Below, piece after piece: positions 1 through 10,901 of a stretch of DNA of 64,000 nucleotides; positions within the stretch are counted from its first letter, which is position 1, and every line of letters starts with the position of its first letter. The stretch is from Rodentibacter heidelbergensis. GTDB taxonomy: Bacteria > Pseudomonadota > Gammaproteobacteria > Enterobacterales > Pasteurellaceae. Location of the stretch: the NCBI RefSeq assembly GCF_002000125.1, contig NZ_MLHH01000014.1, positions 1 through 64,000 on the forward strand. The letters are read 5' to 3'. Below the pieces are notes generated by a model. It made no database searches and was not told the origin of the DNA. It saw only the letters and a list, made by a program, of their open reading frames with translations. Position numbers and translations under genes: made by a program.

Positions 1-48
1 CGAAAATTATTAAATAATTAACGTAAAAACATTAAGCATTATTTTTTG

Positions 49-83
49 AAGTGAGTACCTGTTAAGGTGCTCACTTTGTTTTT
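49..83 (+). terminator. Rho-independent terminator of a gene upstream of the window
   Basis: A 12-bp stem (49-60 with 65-76, one G-T pair) closes a GTTA loop and runs into a T-rich tract at 75-83. It lies well ahead of tatA, so it probably ends a gene located before base 1. Confidence 0.75.
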
Positions 84-379
84 GTGCTCCTCGAATTTTA
101 TTCTCCTCTAATTTTATTTTCTTCCCACATATTTATCCCTTACCTTTCTGTAATAAGAGTAGATTTTCTTTTAGTTTTCCTCGCATTAGAGAGACAATAA
201 AGTAAAGTGAAGCTATTTCACCCTAAGAATTTTCTGGGTCTAACTTGTCACAATATTCTCTATCAAAATTAACCGCACTTTTTAAGTGGGAAAAATAATT
301 CGCTTTAGCTATTGTTCAATGAGGTCAAAAAGAGTATAGTCAGCCCAAATTTTTATTTTTAGAAGAAGGGAATGTAATT
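84..379 (+). promoter_or_regulatory. Intergenic leader ahead of tatABC, no gene seen
   Basis: About 300 bases of AT-rich DNA without a credible coding region. It carries one DNA uptake sequence (ACCGCACTT near 272) and presumably the tatABC promoter; I could not pick a convincing -35/-10 pair. Confidence 0.4.
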
Positions 380-625
380 ATGTTTGGTTTATCTCCAGCA
401 CAAATGATTATCTTATTAGTGGTAATTTTATTGGTTTTTGGTACGAAAAAATTAAGAAATGCAGGGGCTGATCTAGGTGCAGCAGTTAAGGGTTTCAAAA
501 AAGCTATGCAAGATGGTGAGCCAAAAGCCAAAGACGCGGAATTTAAATCTATTGATAACCATACTGAAACTGTAAAAAACGAAACCGCAAAAACTGAAAC
601 CACAAAAGAGAAAGAACAGGCATAA
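380..625 (+). CDS. tatA: Sec-independent protein translocase subunit TatA
   Basis: Pore-forming subunit of the twin-arginine translocase, which moves folded proteins carrying an RR signal peptide across the inner membrane. The 81-residue protein has the family layout: one N-terminal hydrophobic helix (about residues 6-20), the FGTKKL hinge, an amphipathic helix ([13 protein letters not shown]) and a charged, disordered K/E/T-rich tail. The ATG at 380 follows a GAAGGGA ribosome binding site. It is the first gene of tatABC, three bases ahead of tatB. A TatE paralogue would look similar, but the tatB-tatC context decides for TatA. Confidence 0.96.
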   Translation: MFGLSPAQMIILLVVILLVFGTKKLRNAGADLGAAVKGFKKAMQDGEPKAKDAEFKSIDNHTETVKNETAKTETTKEKEQA

Positions 626-628
626 CCC

Positions 629-1180
629 GTGTTTGATATTGGTTTTTCTGAACTTGTTTTATTGATGATTGTCGGCCTAGTGGTGCTCGGCCCTAAACGT
701 TTACCGGTGGCAATTAGAACCGTCATGGGCTGGGTGAAAACCATTCGTGGGTTAGCGGCAAATGTTCAAAATGAATTAAAACAAGAACTGAAATTACAAG
801 AATTGCAGGATAGTATTAAGAAAGCAGAATCCTTGAATTTGCAAACCCTTTCTCCCGAGCTTAGTAAAACCGTGGAAGAATTAAAAGCGCAAGCAGATAA
901 AATGCGCACCGAATTAGAGGCAAAAGCGGCTGAGGCGGGCACAACGGTGGAAGAACAAATTCAAGAAATCAAACGTTCGGCTGAAGAGATTCAATCTGAC
1001 AACAGTGTGGTTTCAGAAGAGATATCAGAAACACCTGAAGTCTTAGAAACCGATGAAAAATCATCCTCAGATCTGAGCGCACTTGAACCTCACGAACAAG
1101 CCGAATTAACGGAGCGTTTATCCGATTATTATCCCCCGGATGATATGGACGTTGCACCGGCACCCAAATCCCAATCATAG
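629..1180 (+). CDS. tatB: Sec-independent protein translocase subunit TatB
   Basis: Substrate-receptor subunit that works with TatC to bind twin-arginine signal peptides. The N-terminus has the short membrane helix followed by [13 protein letters not shown], with the conserved Gly-Pro at the hinge typical of TatB. A long amphipathic coiled region and an acidic, Ser/Glu-rich C-terminal tail follow; 183 residues is in the normal range. The start is GTG at 629, just three bases after the tatA stop, so translation is probably linked. Middle gene of tatABC. Confidence 0.96.
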   Translation: MFDIGFSELVLLMIVGLVVLGPKRLPVAIRTVMGWVKTIRGLAANVQNELKQELKLQELQDSIKKAESLNLQTLSPELSKTVEELKAQADKMRTELEAKAAEAGTTVEEQIQEIKRSAEEIQSDNSVVSEEISETPEVLETDEKSSSDLSALEPHEQAELTERLSDYYPPDDMDVAPAPKSQS

Positions 1181-1189
1181 AGAGTTTTT

Positions 1190-1960
1190 ATGAATCAAGT
1201 GGATGAATCTCAACCTCTTATTAGCCATCTTGTTGAATTAAGAAACCGTTTATTACGTTGTGTAATTTGTGTTGCGGTTATCTTTGTCAGTTTGGTGTAT
1301 TTTTCTAATGATATTTATCATTTCGTTGCCTCCCCCCTCACGGAAGTCATGCCAAAAGGGGCAACGATGATTGCAACGAATATCCAAACCCCTTTTTTCA
1401 CCCCAATTAAATTAACCGCAATTGTTTCGATATTTATTTCTGTCCCTTATTTGCTTTATCAAATTTGGGCGTTTATTGCGCCGGCATTGTACCAACATGA
1501 AAAACGGATGATTTATCCTCTGCTCTTTTCCAGTACGATTTTATTTTATTGCGGTGTTGCCTTTGCCTACTATGTGGTTTTTCCCTTTGTTTTCGGCTTT
1601 TTCACACAAACCGCTCCGGAAGGCGTGGCGATTGCAACAGATATCAGTAGCTACCTTGATTTTGCCTTAGCACTATTTCTTGCCTTTGGTGTGTGTTTTG
1701 AAGTGCCGATTGCCATTATTTTGCTTTGCTGGACAGGGGTGACCACTGTAAAATCCCTTTCAGAAAAACGCCCTTATATTATTGTCGCCGCCTTTTTTAT
1801 CGGTATGATTCTTACACCACCTGATGTATTTTCTCAAACCCTACTGGCTGTTCCTATGTGGTTATTGTTTGAAGTGGGGTTATTAGTTGCCCGTTTCTAT
1901 CAACCAAAGGATGAAGTGGAAGAAAGTGCGGTGAAAAATTCGGAAGAAAAAACGGAATAA
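1190..1960 (+). CDS. tatC: Sec-independent protein translocase subunit TatC
   Basis: Core polytopic subunit of the Tat translocase and primary binding site for the RR signal peptide. The 256-residue protein shows the six expected membrane helices, the N-terminal signature [10 protein letters not shown] (residues about 14-23) and the conserved periplasmic FFTPIKL and PYLLYQIW segments. It starts 9 bases after tatB behind GAGAG. A DNA uptake sequence lies inside the 3' end of the gene (near 1924), in the poorly conserved charged tail. A terminator follows at 1966. Confidence 0.97.
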   Translation: MNQVDESQPLISHLVELRNRLLRCVICVAVIFVSLVYFSNDIYHFVASPLTEVMPKGATMIATNIQTPFFTPIKLTAIVSIFISVPYLLYQIWAFIAPALYQHEKRMIYPLLFSSTILFYCGVAFAYYVVFPFVFGFFTQTAPEGVAIATDISSYLDFALALFLAFGVCFEVPIAIILLCWTGVTTVKSLSEKRPYIIVAAFFIGMILTPPDVFSQTLLAVPMWLLFEVGLLVARFYQPKDEVEESAVKNSEEKTE

Positions 1961-1965
1961 CAAAT

Positions 1966-1987
1966 GGGGGCATTGCCCCCTTTCTTG
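1966..1987 (+). terminator. Rho-independent terminator after tatC
   Basis: GGGGGCATTGCCCCC forms a GC-rich 6-bp stem with a tight loop, followed directly by TTTCTT. It closes the tatABC operon 5 bases past the tatC stop. Confidence 0.85.
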
Positions 1988-2004
1988 TCATAAATAATCA
2001 GTAA

Positions 2005-3039
<1,035 letters not shown>

Positions 3040-3091
3040 TTTTTATACCAAAAAGGTGATCTTTATCACGAAAATTAAATGTCATCTAATA

Positions 3092-3126
3092 AAAACGAGA
3101 AAATATTAAATATTTTCTCGTTTTTT
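3092..3126 (+). terminator. Rho-independent terminator after hemB
   Basis: A 14-bp stem (3092-3105 with 3111-3124) ends in a run of T residues from 3121. It closes the hemB transcript. Confidence 0.85.
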
Positions 3127-3264
3127 CTTTTTTACTCATTTTTTCCTTAAAAAAATCATTGCAATATTAAATTAGTCATTGCATATTGTGTCCCTACCGT
3201 TCGCAAACGGTTGCTCATAATAAAACAAACACATTAACATCAAAAATTAAGAAGGGAACACAGT

Positions 3265-4614
3265 ATGTCAACAGTCTCATCTTTAGAAGCATTTTTAGCA
3301 AAAGTCGCACAGCGTGATGGTCATCAACCTGAATTTTTACAAGCGGTTCGTGAAGTTTTTACCTCTATTTGGCCGTTTTTGGAAGCCAATCCAAAGTATC
3401 GTTCAGAGGCCTTATTAGAACGTTTAGTTGAGCCGGAGCGTGCTTTTCAATTCCGTGTCGCTTGGACAGACGATAAAGGTCAGGTTCAAGTAAACCGTGC
3501 GTTTCGAGTGCAATTTAATAGTGCCATTGGGCCTTACAAAGGCGGTATGCGCTTCCACCCTTCTGTTAATCTCTCAATTTTAAAATTCTTAGGCTTTGAG
3601 CAAATTTTCAAAAATGCTCTCACTACTTTACCAATGGGTGGTGGCAAAGGCGGTTCGGATTTTGACCCTAAAGGCAAATCGGATGCAGAGGTGATGCGTT
3701 TTTGCCAAGCATTAATGGCGGAATTATATCGTCATATCGGTGCAGATACGGATGTTCCTGCCGGTGATATCGGTGTAGGAGGGCGTGAAGTAGGTTACCT
3801 TGCGGGCTATATGAAAAAATTATCAAACCAAGCAGCCTGTGTTTTCACCGGACGTGGCTTATCTTTTGGTGGGAGTTTAATTCGTCCGGAAGCAACCGGC
3901 TACGGATTAGTTTATTTTGCTCAAGCGATGTTAGCCGAAAAAGGGGATAGCTTTGCGGGCAAAGTGGTGTCGGTTTCAGGTTCTGGAAATGTGGCACAAT
4001 ATGCCATTGAAAAAGCCTTAGCTTTAGGGGCAAAAGTGGTGACCTGTTCAGATTCTTCCGGCTATGTGTATGATCCTGAAGGTTTTACTACTGAAAAATT
4101 GAGCGCTCTTTTCGAAATTAAAAACGTTAAACGTGGCCGTGTAAAAGATTATGCTGCGCAGTTTGGCTTGCAATATGTGGAAGGCAAACGCCCTTGGGAA
4201 GTGAAAGTGGATATTGCGCTGCCTTGTGCTACCCAAAATGAACTTGAAATTGCCGATGCAAAAGCATTGATCGCAAATGGTGTGAAATTAGTAGCAGAAG
4301 GGGCGAATATGCCAACTTCTATTGAAGCAACCGATGCATTTTTAGAGGCGGGTGTATTATTTGGGCCGGGTAAAGCGGCTAACGCAGGTGGGGTGGCTAC
4401 CTCCGGTTTAGAAATGGCACAAAGCTCACAACGTCTTTATTGGACAGCAGAGGAAGTGGATGCCAAATTACACCGCATTATGTTAGATATTCATGCAAAC
4501 TGTAAAAAATACGGTACGCTTGAAGGTCAAGAAAACATTAATTATGTGGTAGGAGCGAATGTCGCAGGTTTTGTGAAAGTGGCTGATGCCATGTTGGCAC
4601 AAGGCGTTTATTAA
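3265..4614 (+). CDS. gdhA: NADP-specific glutamate dehydrogenase
   Basis: Reductive amination of 2-oxoglutarate to glutamate, an ammonia-assimilation route. The 449-residue length and the block GPYKGGMRFHP followed by LTTLPMGGGKGGSDFDPKGK are those of the hexameric NADP enzymes (E. coli GdhA is 447 residues). A Rossmann nucleotide-binding motif SGSGNVAQYA lies near residue 240. The ATG at 3265 follows GAAGGGAAC. It stands alone, with 225 bases of upstream DNA and a terminator on each side. Confidence 0.97.
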   Translation: MSTVSSLEAFLAKVAQRDGHQPEFLQAVREVFTSIWPFLEANPKYRSEALLERLVEPERAFQFRVAWTDDKGQVQVNRAFRVQFNSAIGPYKGGMRFHPSVNLSILKFLGFEQIFKNALTTLPMGGGKGGSDFDPKGKSDAEVMRFCQALMAELYRHIGADTDVPAGDIGVGGREVGYLAGYMKKLSNQAACVFTGRGLSFGGSLIRPEATGYGLVYFAQAMLAEKGDSFAGKVVSVSGSGNVAQYAIEKALALGAKVVTCSDSSGYVYDPEGFTTEKLSALFEIKNVKRGRVKDYAAQFGLQYVEGKRPWEVKVDIALPCATQNELEIADAKALIANGVKLVAEGANMPTSIEATDAFLEAGVLFGPGKAANAGGVATSGLEMAQSSQRLYWTAEEVDAKLHRIMLDIHANCKKYGTLEGQENINYVVGANVAGFVKVADAMLAQGVY

Positions 4615-4650
4615 TTGCTAACACTGAGCAGTTAAAATAACCATAGGTTA

Positions 4651-4701
4651 ATCTGCATCTCAAAAGTGGGGTAACTCACTGATTAGGGTGCAGATTTTTT
4701 T
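4651..4701 (+). terminator. Rho-independent terminator after gdhA
   Basis: ATCTGCATC at 4651 pairs with GGTGCAGAT at 4687-4695, and a run of seven T residues follows. The loop contains a second small AGTG/CACT stem. Confidence 0.75.
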
Positions 4702-4784
4702 ATTGTGTCGTATGACACAGTGAACAAAATAGCTTCAAATGATGGATTAAGAATAGCCAAAGATGAAAACATCAAGAGCGAGGT

Positions 4785-4831
4785 AAGCATAGCATTATTC
4801 CGTTTTTCCAACGAAAAATGCTATGCTTTTT
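4785..4831 (-). terminator. Stem-loop between convergent gdhA and the DASS transporter
   Basis: AAGCATAGCAT (4785-4795) and ATGCTATGCTT (4818-4828) form a perfect 11-bp inverted repeat, with an inner TTTTTC/GAAAAA stem. It lies 10 bases past the transporter stop. It is followed by T residues only on the plus strand, so it may work as a transcript end or as a 3' stabilising hairpin. Confidence 0.55.
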
Positions 4832-4838
4832 TAGGCCA

Positions 4839-6299
4839 TTACCACCATCCTAATAGTTTCATCCAAAGTCCACCGACGACAAACCAGATAAGCAATGAGA
4901 AAATAGAGGCAATAAAACTGATCCCCCACCACTGACCGGTTGTGTTATAACCCGAACCGAATAATGCAGGCCCCGGCCCACCGGCATATTGAGTTAAACT
5001 CATTGAAAGTGTAGAAGTGTATCCTAAACCAATTGCAGCAATGATTGGTGGCGTTCCCACAGCAATCGCCGCAGCTAAAAATGCCAAATACATGGCTGAA
5101 ATATGCGCCATGGCAGAGGCAAAGAAATAACGCGTGTAAAAATACACCAACACTAAAATGGTAAAGGCAATCGGCCAATCAAATACACCCACATAATTAG
5201 AAATATGCGTTGAGATCCAACTAATCGTGCCATACTTGTTTAGTGCATTGGCCATCATTACCAGCACCGCAAACCAAAACATGGTATCCCAAGCAATGGT
5301 TTCCGAAACGATGTTTTTCCAACTCATAATATTGGTTAATAAGAGGATCAACAATCCAACAAAGGCAGAGGTTGTTGCAGAAATACCAAACACAAGATCG
5401 CCTGCTGTCCAAAGCACAAGTAATAGTACGAAATCAAGGGCAAGAATAATTTCTGCCGTAGACATAGGCCCCATGGCTTTTAATTCATTTTTCGCCATTT
5501 CAGCCATTTTAGGTGTGTCTTTCAGTTCCGGTGGATAGAATAAATACACCAAATAAGGTAAGAGGATCAAACTCACAATACCCGGTACAATCGCCCCGAT
5601 AAACCAAGTCATCCAAGTAATTTCAACGCCTTGTCCTTTTGCTAATTCCGCAATTAACGGGTTTCCTGCCATCGCAGTTAAAAACATCGTACAAACAATG
5701 GTATCAATCTGTGAAACCGCTATGGCTAAAAATGCACCGGCACGGCGTGCTGTTGGCCCCGGTTTGGAATCATAAGCATCGGCAATAGATTGCATAATTG
5801 GGTACATAATGCCACCGCCACGGGCGGAAGCAGAGGGAATGCCCGGGCCGATAACCAGATCCGCCAATGCCATACCATAAGCCACGCCCATCATACGCTT
5901 ACCAAATTTTGCAACAAAGTAAAGGGCAATACGTTTTCCTAAACCGGTTTTAATCACTGCACGGGATAGAAACATCGCAATACCGATTAACCAAATTGTC
6001 GCATTTGAAAAACCAGATAGCATTGCTACTTCGTCTTTACCTGCTTTGATTGGGGTGAGGCCGGTTAATCCACTAATGACTAACGCCACTAAGGTTGCAG
6101 CCCCCATTGGCATCGCTTTGGCAATGATTGCCACAATCGTTGCCACAAATAGGGCAAGCATTCCCCAAGCACGAGGTGTTAAGCCTTCAGGTGTTGGGAT
6201 CAAATAGATTCCGACACCCACTAAAATTGAAATCAACAACCCTTGCCATTGGAAGCCTAATTTTACTTCCACCGCAGAGGGTATTTTTACATCCGACAT
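4839..6299 (-). CDS. DASS-family anion (dicarboxylate/citrate-type) symporter or antiporter
   Basis: Inner-membrane carrier of the divalent anion:Na+ symporter family (SLC13-like; relatives are CitT, TtdT and 2-oxoglutarate/malate translocators). The 486-residue protein has about 12 hydrophobic segments and the family motifs GIPSASARGGGIMYPI near the first half and the repeat region SMSLTQYAGGPGPALFGSGY near the C-terminus. I use the ATG at 6299 (MSDVKIPS) because it follows GGAGAAAG; an in-frame start at 6344 is possible but lacks one. The substrate cannot be read from the sequence, hence no gene symbol. Confidence 0.88.
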   Translation of the reverse strand: MSDVKIPSAVEVKLGFQWQGLLISILVGVGIYLIPTPEGLTPRAWGMLALFVATIVAIIAKAMPMGAATLVALVISGLTGLTPIKAGKDEVAMLSGFSNATIWLIGIAMFLSRAVIKTGLGKRIALYFVAKFGKRMMGVAYGMALADLVIGPGIPSASARGGGIMYPIMQSIADAYDSKPGPTARRAGAFLAIAVSQIDTIVCTMFLTAMAGNPLIAELAKGQGVEITWMTWFIGAIVPGIVSLILLPYLVYLFYPPELKDTPKMAEMAKNELKAMGPMSTAEIILALDFVLLLVLWTAGDLVFGISATTSAFVGLLILLLTNIMSWKNIVSETIAWDTMFWFAVLVMMANALNKYGTISWISTHISNYVGVFDWPIAFTILVLVYFYTRYFFASAMAHISAMYLAFLAAAIAVGTPPIIAAIGLGYTSTLSMSLTQYAGGPGPALFGSGYNTTGQWWGISFIASIFSLLIWFVVGGLWMKLLGWW

Positions 6300-6393
6300 A
6301 TTTGCTTTCTCCAAATAACAAAAATGAGTAAAGAAAATCTTCACCCATTGTGATTATACCCGCTAAAACACATTTGAAATTTGTTCTAAAACA

Positions 6394-6421
6394 AAAGTGC
6401 GGTGAAAAATCACCGCACTTT
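6394..6421 (-). terminator. Terminator built from an inverted pair of DNA uptake sequences
   Basis: AAAGTGCGGTGA (6394-6405) and TCACCGCACTTT (6410-6421) form a perfect 12-bp stem with a four-base loop. Read on the minus strand it continues into TTTTGTTTT, so it probably terminates the DUF3298 lipoprotein gene. It is also a double uptake signal. Confidence 0.8.
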
Positions 6422-6462
6422 CCAGTTTTCTTCATTCTGAATACCACTTAAGAACTCTCAAC

Positions 6463-7368
6463 CTAGTCCTTATCGAGATCAAAATTCACATAGTTTTGTT
6501 GTTTAAACTCAGTTTTTAACAAATCCTTTAATTGCCACCAGTTTAATGTTAAATCCGGCTCACCGGCAGCATAAGGGGCGATAGCATAAGCGCTGTAAAT
6601 AAAATGTACCCCTTCAGAATCGACATAAATGTTATCAGAGACATTAAAATCGGCTTTTGGTGTAAAGGTATCCTCATCTTTTATCGTACCCTGTTGCGTA
6701 TAATTATCCCAAAGTAGTGCTTTCACCTTAGGCAAGCTGTTCTCATCGAATAAATCCTTGAGTTTTAAGATTTTGTGAGAAGTGAGATCAACCGTTAAAT
6801 AACGTGTTTCCCCCATTCCGTGAGCGCCCCCGGTAAAATCATAAGTCCCGATGGAAAAGGTGGCTAATTTTTCTTTCTGCCCAATAAAATTCACCCAACT
6901 GTTGGTTTCAAACGCCAAACTCGGCTCTTCCAACATGGCTCGGCGGGTTTCATCAAATCCTTTTTGATAATATTGAATGATCTGTTCACGGGTAGGCACG
7001 TTGTTGCCATCTCGAGTGAGTTCTTCCCATAATAGGGTATTTAACCAATCAATATTGGTTTTTAATGTGGAAATCCCATAGTCAATTCGGCCTTCTTCCG
7101 GCCAATAGTCTTCTCCCGCTTTTGGTTTCGGGAATTTGAGGGTTTCTGATTTTTTAAATACCACATCTTCTTGCGTAAAAATGGCTGGAATAATGTTTGA
7201 TGCCCGTTCTTTTTCTGCGTTTAAATCTGCTTTTAATTGCGTATTTTCAGCGGTGATTTGGGCGACTGTTTGATTAAGTTGCTCAATTTTTGCTTGCGCT
7301 TCTTTATCCTGACAGCCGGTGGTGAAAAGTGCGGTTAAAATTACGACTGAAATCAATGTTTTTTTCAT
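6463..7368 (-). CDS. Lipoprotein with DUF4163/DUF3298 (RsiV-like) domains
   Basis: Predicted lipoprotein: signal peptide MKKTLISVVILTALFTTGC with the lipobox cysteine at residue 19. A short coiled coil follows (about residues 24-56), then a globular region with the GTYDFTGGAHGMG motif seen in DUF3298 proteins and a C-terminal segment ending in WWQLKDLLK. Proteins of this type include periplasmic or surface lipoproteins related to RsiV and PdaC, but no activity can be assigned here. It sits 9 bases downstream of selB on the same strand, so it may be co-transcribed with selAB; nothing ties it to selenium. A uptake sequence (near 7326) lies within the signal peptide region. Confidence 0.8.
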   Translation of the reverse strand: MKKTLISVVILTALFTTGCQDKEAQAKIEQLNQTVAQITAENTQLKADLNAEKERASNIIPAIFTQEDVVFKKSETLKFPKPKAGEDYWPEEGRIDYGISTLKTNIDWLNTLLWEELTRDGNNVPTREQIIQYYQKGFDETRRAMLEEPSLAFETNSWVNFIGQKEKLATFSIGTYDFTGGAHGMGETRYLTVDLTSHKILKLKDLFDENSLPKVKALLWDNYTQQGTIKDEDTFTPKADFNVSDNIYVDSEGVHFIYSAYAIAPYAAGEPDLTLNWWQLKDLLKTEFKQQNYVNFDLDKD

Positions 7369-7377
7369 ACTGTATCC

Positions 7378-9243
7378 TTATAGATCAAAGGTATGGTCGT
7401 CACGCAAAATATGCTCATTGCCTTTTCTGCGTAAAAACCCTGTACGGTCAAAATATTCCATAAGCTGTACCGTCAGTTTTCGGCCAAAATTTAATTGGTC
7501 GCGAACTTCATTTACAGAAACTTTGCCCTTTTGTTTGACAATTTCTTTTACTAAACGTGCGTAAGCGTAGATATTTTCTGTTAAGAAAAAGCGATCTTTC
7601 ACAACCGGGGTTAAATAGCCCAATTTCCCAGCTTTATACATGAAATTACGCATTGTATTTTCATCAAGCCCCAGTGCTTTTGCCATATCACGCACCCAAA
7701 TCGCTTGTCCGTTGGCTTGTTCAAATTCCGCCAAGATCACTTGCCATTGGGCTTGTTCTTGCTCCGTAAAACGGATTTTATGCTCAGGCAAATGAATCCA
7801 GCCTCGGGTTTGTTGAACAGCCCCCCTCTCTAGCATTTCATCTATAAAGTAATAGATCAGATTTTCCGGTTGGTTGAGCGCCGCCATACGATAAAGACGG
7901 GCTTTGCTCACCCCTAACTGATCGTTATGTTGTTCATGGTAGGTGGAAAGTGCGGTCAAAATTTGCTGCGTTTTTTCTTTCTGATAAGCCGCATTAAAGC
8001 AGATATCTTGATAACGCATTGCGCCACATTCTGCCAAGGCGTTATCTAACTGGCTGATGTTGAGTTGTTCGCTCCACATTAACTGAGAGGTAGCAACAGC
8101 CGTTTGTTGTAAGGTAAGCGCAATGCGTTGTGAGGCACTTTTCGCTTGCGCTAAATTTGCCAAGAAATTCAACCGCACTTCTGTTCTTTTATGGCGTTTG
8201 GGTGAATGAATTTCTAAAACATTTGCCCCTGCCACAAGGGTTTTCGCATCACCACTACGCAAAATAAGTTTATCGCCAAAGGCTAAAAAGAGCGGCGTAT
8301 CCAACATAATTTCTGCCAAAGTGCGGTCATTTTTTGCCACGTTTTTATCTTGTAGCAGCACCAGTTTACCCGTTGTGCGGCTGGCAGCGTGATAAATATG
8401 CACAGGTTGGCTTTCATTTAATGGCATCTCTGCCAAAATCTCTACGCTGATGCGTGAGGTTGGCGAAGGGGGGGAAGTTTGTAATAACCAGTCTCCCCGT
8501 TTTATCGAAATGCGATCTAAATCTACATTGAGGTTGAGTGCCAAACGTTGTCCAGCCACACCCTGTTCGCTTGGTGTATTTTGTGCATGAATGGCTTTCA
8601 CCCGAACTTTTTGTCCGGTAGAAAGAAAAAGTTCATCTTCCACTTGCACCACGCCGGCAAAAGCCGTACCAGTGACGACGGTTCCCGCCCCTTTAACACT
8701 AAAAACCCGGTCAATGGCATAACGGAATGGTTTTTGGGTTTCCGCCCGCTCCGGAAGCTGTTGTAAATAATCACGCAACGCCTCAATACCTTGCCCGGTT
8801 TCGGCTGAGGTGATGAAATATTTTGCTTGGCTCAAAAACGGATAATCTTGCTTAATTTGTCGGATTAATGTGTCAATTTGCTCAGAATTCGTGCGATCCG
8901 CTTTGGTGATCACCACCATAATTTCATGGAACTGTAATTGACGTAAAATCGCTAAATGTTCTTTGGTTTGTGCGGCAATGCCTTCATCTGCAGCCACGAT
9001 CAGCATGGCATAATGAACGCCACCTAAGCCTGCCAGCATATTTGATAGGAATTTCTCATGCCCCGGTACATCAATAAACCCGAGTGTTTTCTTCCCCTCA
9101 CCGAGTGGCAAATAGGCATAACCCAGATCGATCGTCATACCTCGTTTTTTTTCTTCCGGTAAATGCGCAGTATGTGTGCCGGTGAGGGCTTTAAGTAATG
9201 CGGTTTTGCCGTGATCAACGTGCCCTGATGTGACAATAATCAT
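7378..9243 (-). CDS. selB: Selenocysteine-specific translation elongation factor SelB
   Basis: GTPase that brings Sec-tRNA(Sec) to UGA codons by also binding the SECIS hairpin of the mRNA. The N-terminal G domain shows [10 protein letters not shown] (residues 7-16), DVPGHEKF and TKAD; EF-Tu-like barrel domains follow, then a C-terminal half made of repeated winged helices that bind SECIS RNA. The 621-residue length fits SelB. Its ATG overlaps the selA stop in an ATGA, so the two are translationally coupled. Several DNA uptake sequences lie in its coding sequence. Confidence 0.97.
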   Translation of the reverse strand: MIIVTSGHVDHGKTALLKALTGTHTAHLPEEKKRGMTIDLGYAYLPLGEGKKTLGFIDVPGHEKFLSNMLAGLGGVHYAMLIVAADEGIAAQTKEHLAILRQLQFHEIMVVITKADRTNSEQIDTLIRQIKQDYPFLSQAKYFITSAETGQGIEALRDYLQQLPERAETQKPFRYAIDRVFSVKGAGTVVTGTAFAGVVQVEDELFLSTGQKVRVKAIHAQNTPSEQGVAGQRLALNLNVDLDRISIKRGDWLLQTSPPSPTSRISVEILAEMPLNESQPVHIYHAASRTTGKLVLLQDKNVAKNDRTLAEIMLDTPLFLAFGDKLILRSGDAKTLVAGANVLEIHSPKRHKRTEVRLNFLANLAQAKSASQRIALTLQQTAVATSQLMWSEQLNISQLDNALAECGAMRYQDICFNAAYQKEKTQQILTALSTYHEQHNDQLGVSKARLYRMAALNQPENLIYYFIDEMLERGAVQQTRGWIHLPEHKIRFTEQEQAQWQVILAEFEQANGQAIWVRDMAKALGLDENTMRNFMYKAGKLGYLTPVVKDRFFLTENIYAYARLVKEIVKQKGKVSVNEVRDQLNFGRKLTVQLMEYFDRTGFLRRKGNEHILRDDHTFDL

Positions 9244-10625
9244 AATTCATCCACCACTTGTAATAACATTTCTATTGTCGCCACACTGCGAACATCCAAC
9301 CATAATTTGCCGTTTTCCATTCGCCCGATAATGGGTTGAGAGCGTTTTTTGAAACGTTCGGAAAGTGCGGTTAATTTCATATTCGTTTTTTCCGCAATGG
9401 TGACGGCAAGGGAAGGAATGCGTGCCATGGGTTGTGAGCCACTGCCGATCTGAGCCTGACTTTCTTCAATTTGAATGTCGAACTGTGAATTTAACCGTTT
9501 TTCCAACCGCACTTTAAGGCGTTCTGCTTTATCCTGTAATGTTTCAAGGGATTGAGTGAGCAAATGTAATGTCGGCAGAGTTTCCGTTAATTTTTCCCTA
9601 TTCAAATATAAACGCAAGGTGGCTTCTAACCCGGCAAGGGTAACTTTATCGCAACGTAATACCCGTTTTAACGGATGAGCCTGCAGTTGTGCGATCCATT
9701 CTTTTTTCCCCACAATAATACCCGCCTGCACGCCTCCTAATAATTTATCGCCGGAGAAGCTGATTAAATCCACCCCTTGAGCCACTTTTTCTTGCACAGT
9801 CGGCTCTTTTGGTAAACCGTATTGGCTTAAATCAATGAGGGCGCCACTGCCGAGATCCGTCACTACCGGTACATTCATCTCTTTCCCCAGCTCAACCAAT
9901 GCTTGCTCTGAAACCGATGAAGTAAAACCTAAAATTTGATAATTACTGCTATGCACTTTCATTAACAATGCCGTGTTTTCAGTGATGGCTTGGCGATAAT
10001 CCTTTAAATGCGTGCGATTGGTTGTACCCACTTCCACTAAATGACACCCCGCCTGAACCATAATATCCGGAATACGAAAGGCCCCGCCGATTTCAATAAG
10101 TTCACCACGAGAAATAACCACTTCTTTACCTTGGGCAAAGGTTGCTAACATTAAAAGCACCGCCGCTGCATTATTATTTACCACACAAGCTGCTTCTGCC
10201 CCGGTTAAATGGGATAACAGCACACTAATTTGCTGATCACGATGACCTCGTTTGCCTTCTTCCAAATCATATTCCAAGGCAACATTTCCCTGCATGGCAG
10301 ATAATGCGGCTTGTTGTGCGGCTTCCGACCATATTGCCCGGCCCAAATTGGTGTGTAATATAGTGCCGGTCAAATTATGTACGGTTTTAATTTGTACGGT
10401 ATTTTGCTGATGTAAACGCACTTGAAGTTCAGCAAAGGTGCGTTCAATATCATTGAAATAGTCAGGAAGTTGATGATTTTTTTGAATGGATTGGCGTGCC
10501 TGTGTTAATAATTCTCGACACATCGCCACCACGGCGGAATGGCCAAATTCGGCGATAAGTTGTTCACCCTGTGGCATTTTGAGAAGTTTATCAACGGCAG
10601 GTAGCTGTTGAAAAAGTGCGGTCAT
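9240..10625 (-). CDS. selA: L-seryl-tRNA(Sec) selenium transferase SelA
   Basis: PLP enzyme that converts seryl-tRNA(Sec) into selenocysteyl-tRNA(Sec) using selenophosphate. The 461-residue protein contains the PLP lysine region [18 protein letters not shown] and the N-terminal [14 protein letters not shown] block typical of the family. The start codon is embedded in a DNA uptake sequence (ATGACCGCACTT, read on the minus strand). It heads selA-selB and is transcribed away from selC, 70 bases upstream. selD and a selenoprotein gene are not in this window. Confidence 0.97.
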   Translation of the reverse strand: MTALFQQLPAVDKLLKMPQGEQLIAEFGHSAVVAMCRELLTQARQSIQKNHQLPDYFNDIERTFAELQVRLHQQNTVQIKTVHNLTGTILHTNLGRAIWSEAAQQAALSAMQGNVALEYDLEEGKRGHRDQQISVLLSHLTGAEAACVVNNNAAAVLLMLATFAQGKEVVISRGELIEIGGAFRIPDIMVQAGCHLVEVGTTNRTHLKDYRQAITENTALLMKVHSSNYQILGFTSSVSEQALVELGKEMNVPVVTDLGSGALIDLSQYGLPKEPTVQEKVAQGVDLISFSGDKLLGGVQAGIIVGKKEWIAQLQAHPLKRVLRCDKVTLAGLEATLRLYLNREKLTETLPTLHLLTQSLETLQDKAERLKVRLEKRLNSQFDIQIEESQAQIGSGSQPMARIPSLAVTIAEKTNMKLTALSERFKKRSQPIIGRMENGKLWLDVRSVATIEMLLQVVDEL

Positions 10626-10695
10626 TTTTGAACCCGTTTAAAATAACGTTGAATTGGCGGCTAATTTACGCTAAAGTACCGCCAATTTCAACCTT

Positions 10696-10790
10696 GGAAG
10701 GTCGTCATCTCCGGTGAGGTGGCAGGACTTCAAATCCTGTTGAGGACGCCAGCGTTCTCGGGTGGGTTCGACTCCCATGACTTTCCGCCA
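10696..10790 (+). tRNA. selC: tRNA-Sec (anticodon TCA)
   Basis: A 95-base selenocysteine tRNA closely similar to E. coli selC. The acceptor stem has 8 bp (GGAAGGTC with GACTTTCC, one G-T pair). The anticodon stem CAGGA/TCCTG encloses CTTCAAA with anticodon TCA at 10730-10732. There is a long variable arm (GACGCCAGCGTTCTC region), a GGTTCGACTCC T-arm and an encoded CCGCCA 3' end. It is divergent from selA. selC is a classical island insertion site in other enterics, but the repeat described at 10859 is not part of this tRNA. Confidence 0.98.
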
Positions 10791-10858
10791 CTCTCTTTGC
10801 TTTCCCCACTGCGATTGAAATCCCTGCGCTATATTATGTTTCCTCCCATTAAAAAATA

Positions 10859-10894
10859 TTAAGGTTTAATATCCCTCAAAATAGGATGTTGATG
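10859..10894. repeat. Displaced copy of the asnC 3' end (left direct repeat of the accessory block)
   Basis: These 36 bases match 20208-20244, the last 37 bases of asnC, with two substitutions and one 1-base gap outside or inside the core; the core 10859-10887 has a single mismatch in 29. Read on the minus strand it still spells PILRDIKP-stop, and the core difference (AAA for AAG, both Lys) is silent. It is therefore a remnant of a real asnC terminus, not a random match. The same bases contain ATATTAA-ACC-TTAATAT followed by T residues on the minus strand, and could act as a weak porin terminator. Confidence 0.85.
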
Positions 10895-10901
10895 TATCTA
10901 T

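Noticed and set aside
340-744. Minus-strand reading frame covering tatA and tatB
   Set aside because: It is the antisense shadow of two well-supported tat genes and shows no protein-like composition or ribosome binding site.
4705-4935. Plus-strand frame of 76 codons between gdhA and the DASS transporter
   Set aside because: It runs through the terminator hairpin and into the antisense of the transporter 3' end; no ribosome binding site and no recognisable protein.
10696-10790. selC as the attachment site of the accessory block
   Set aside because: The direct repeat bounding the block matches asnC, not selC, and begins 70 bases beyond the tRNA; I keep selC only as a neighbour.
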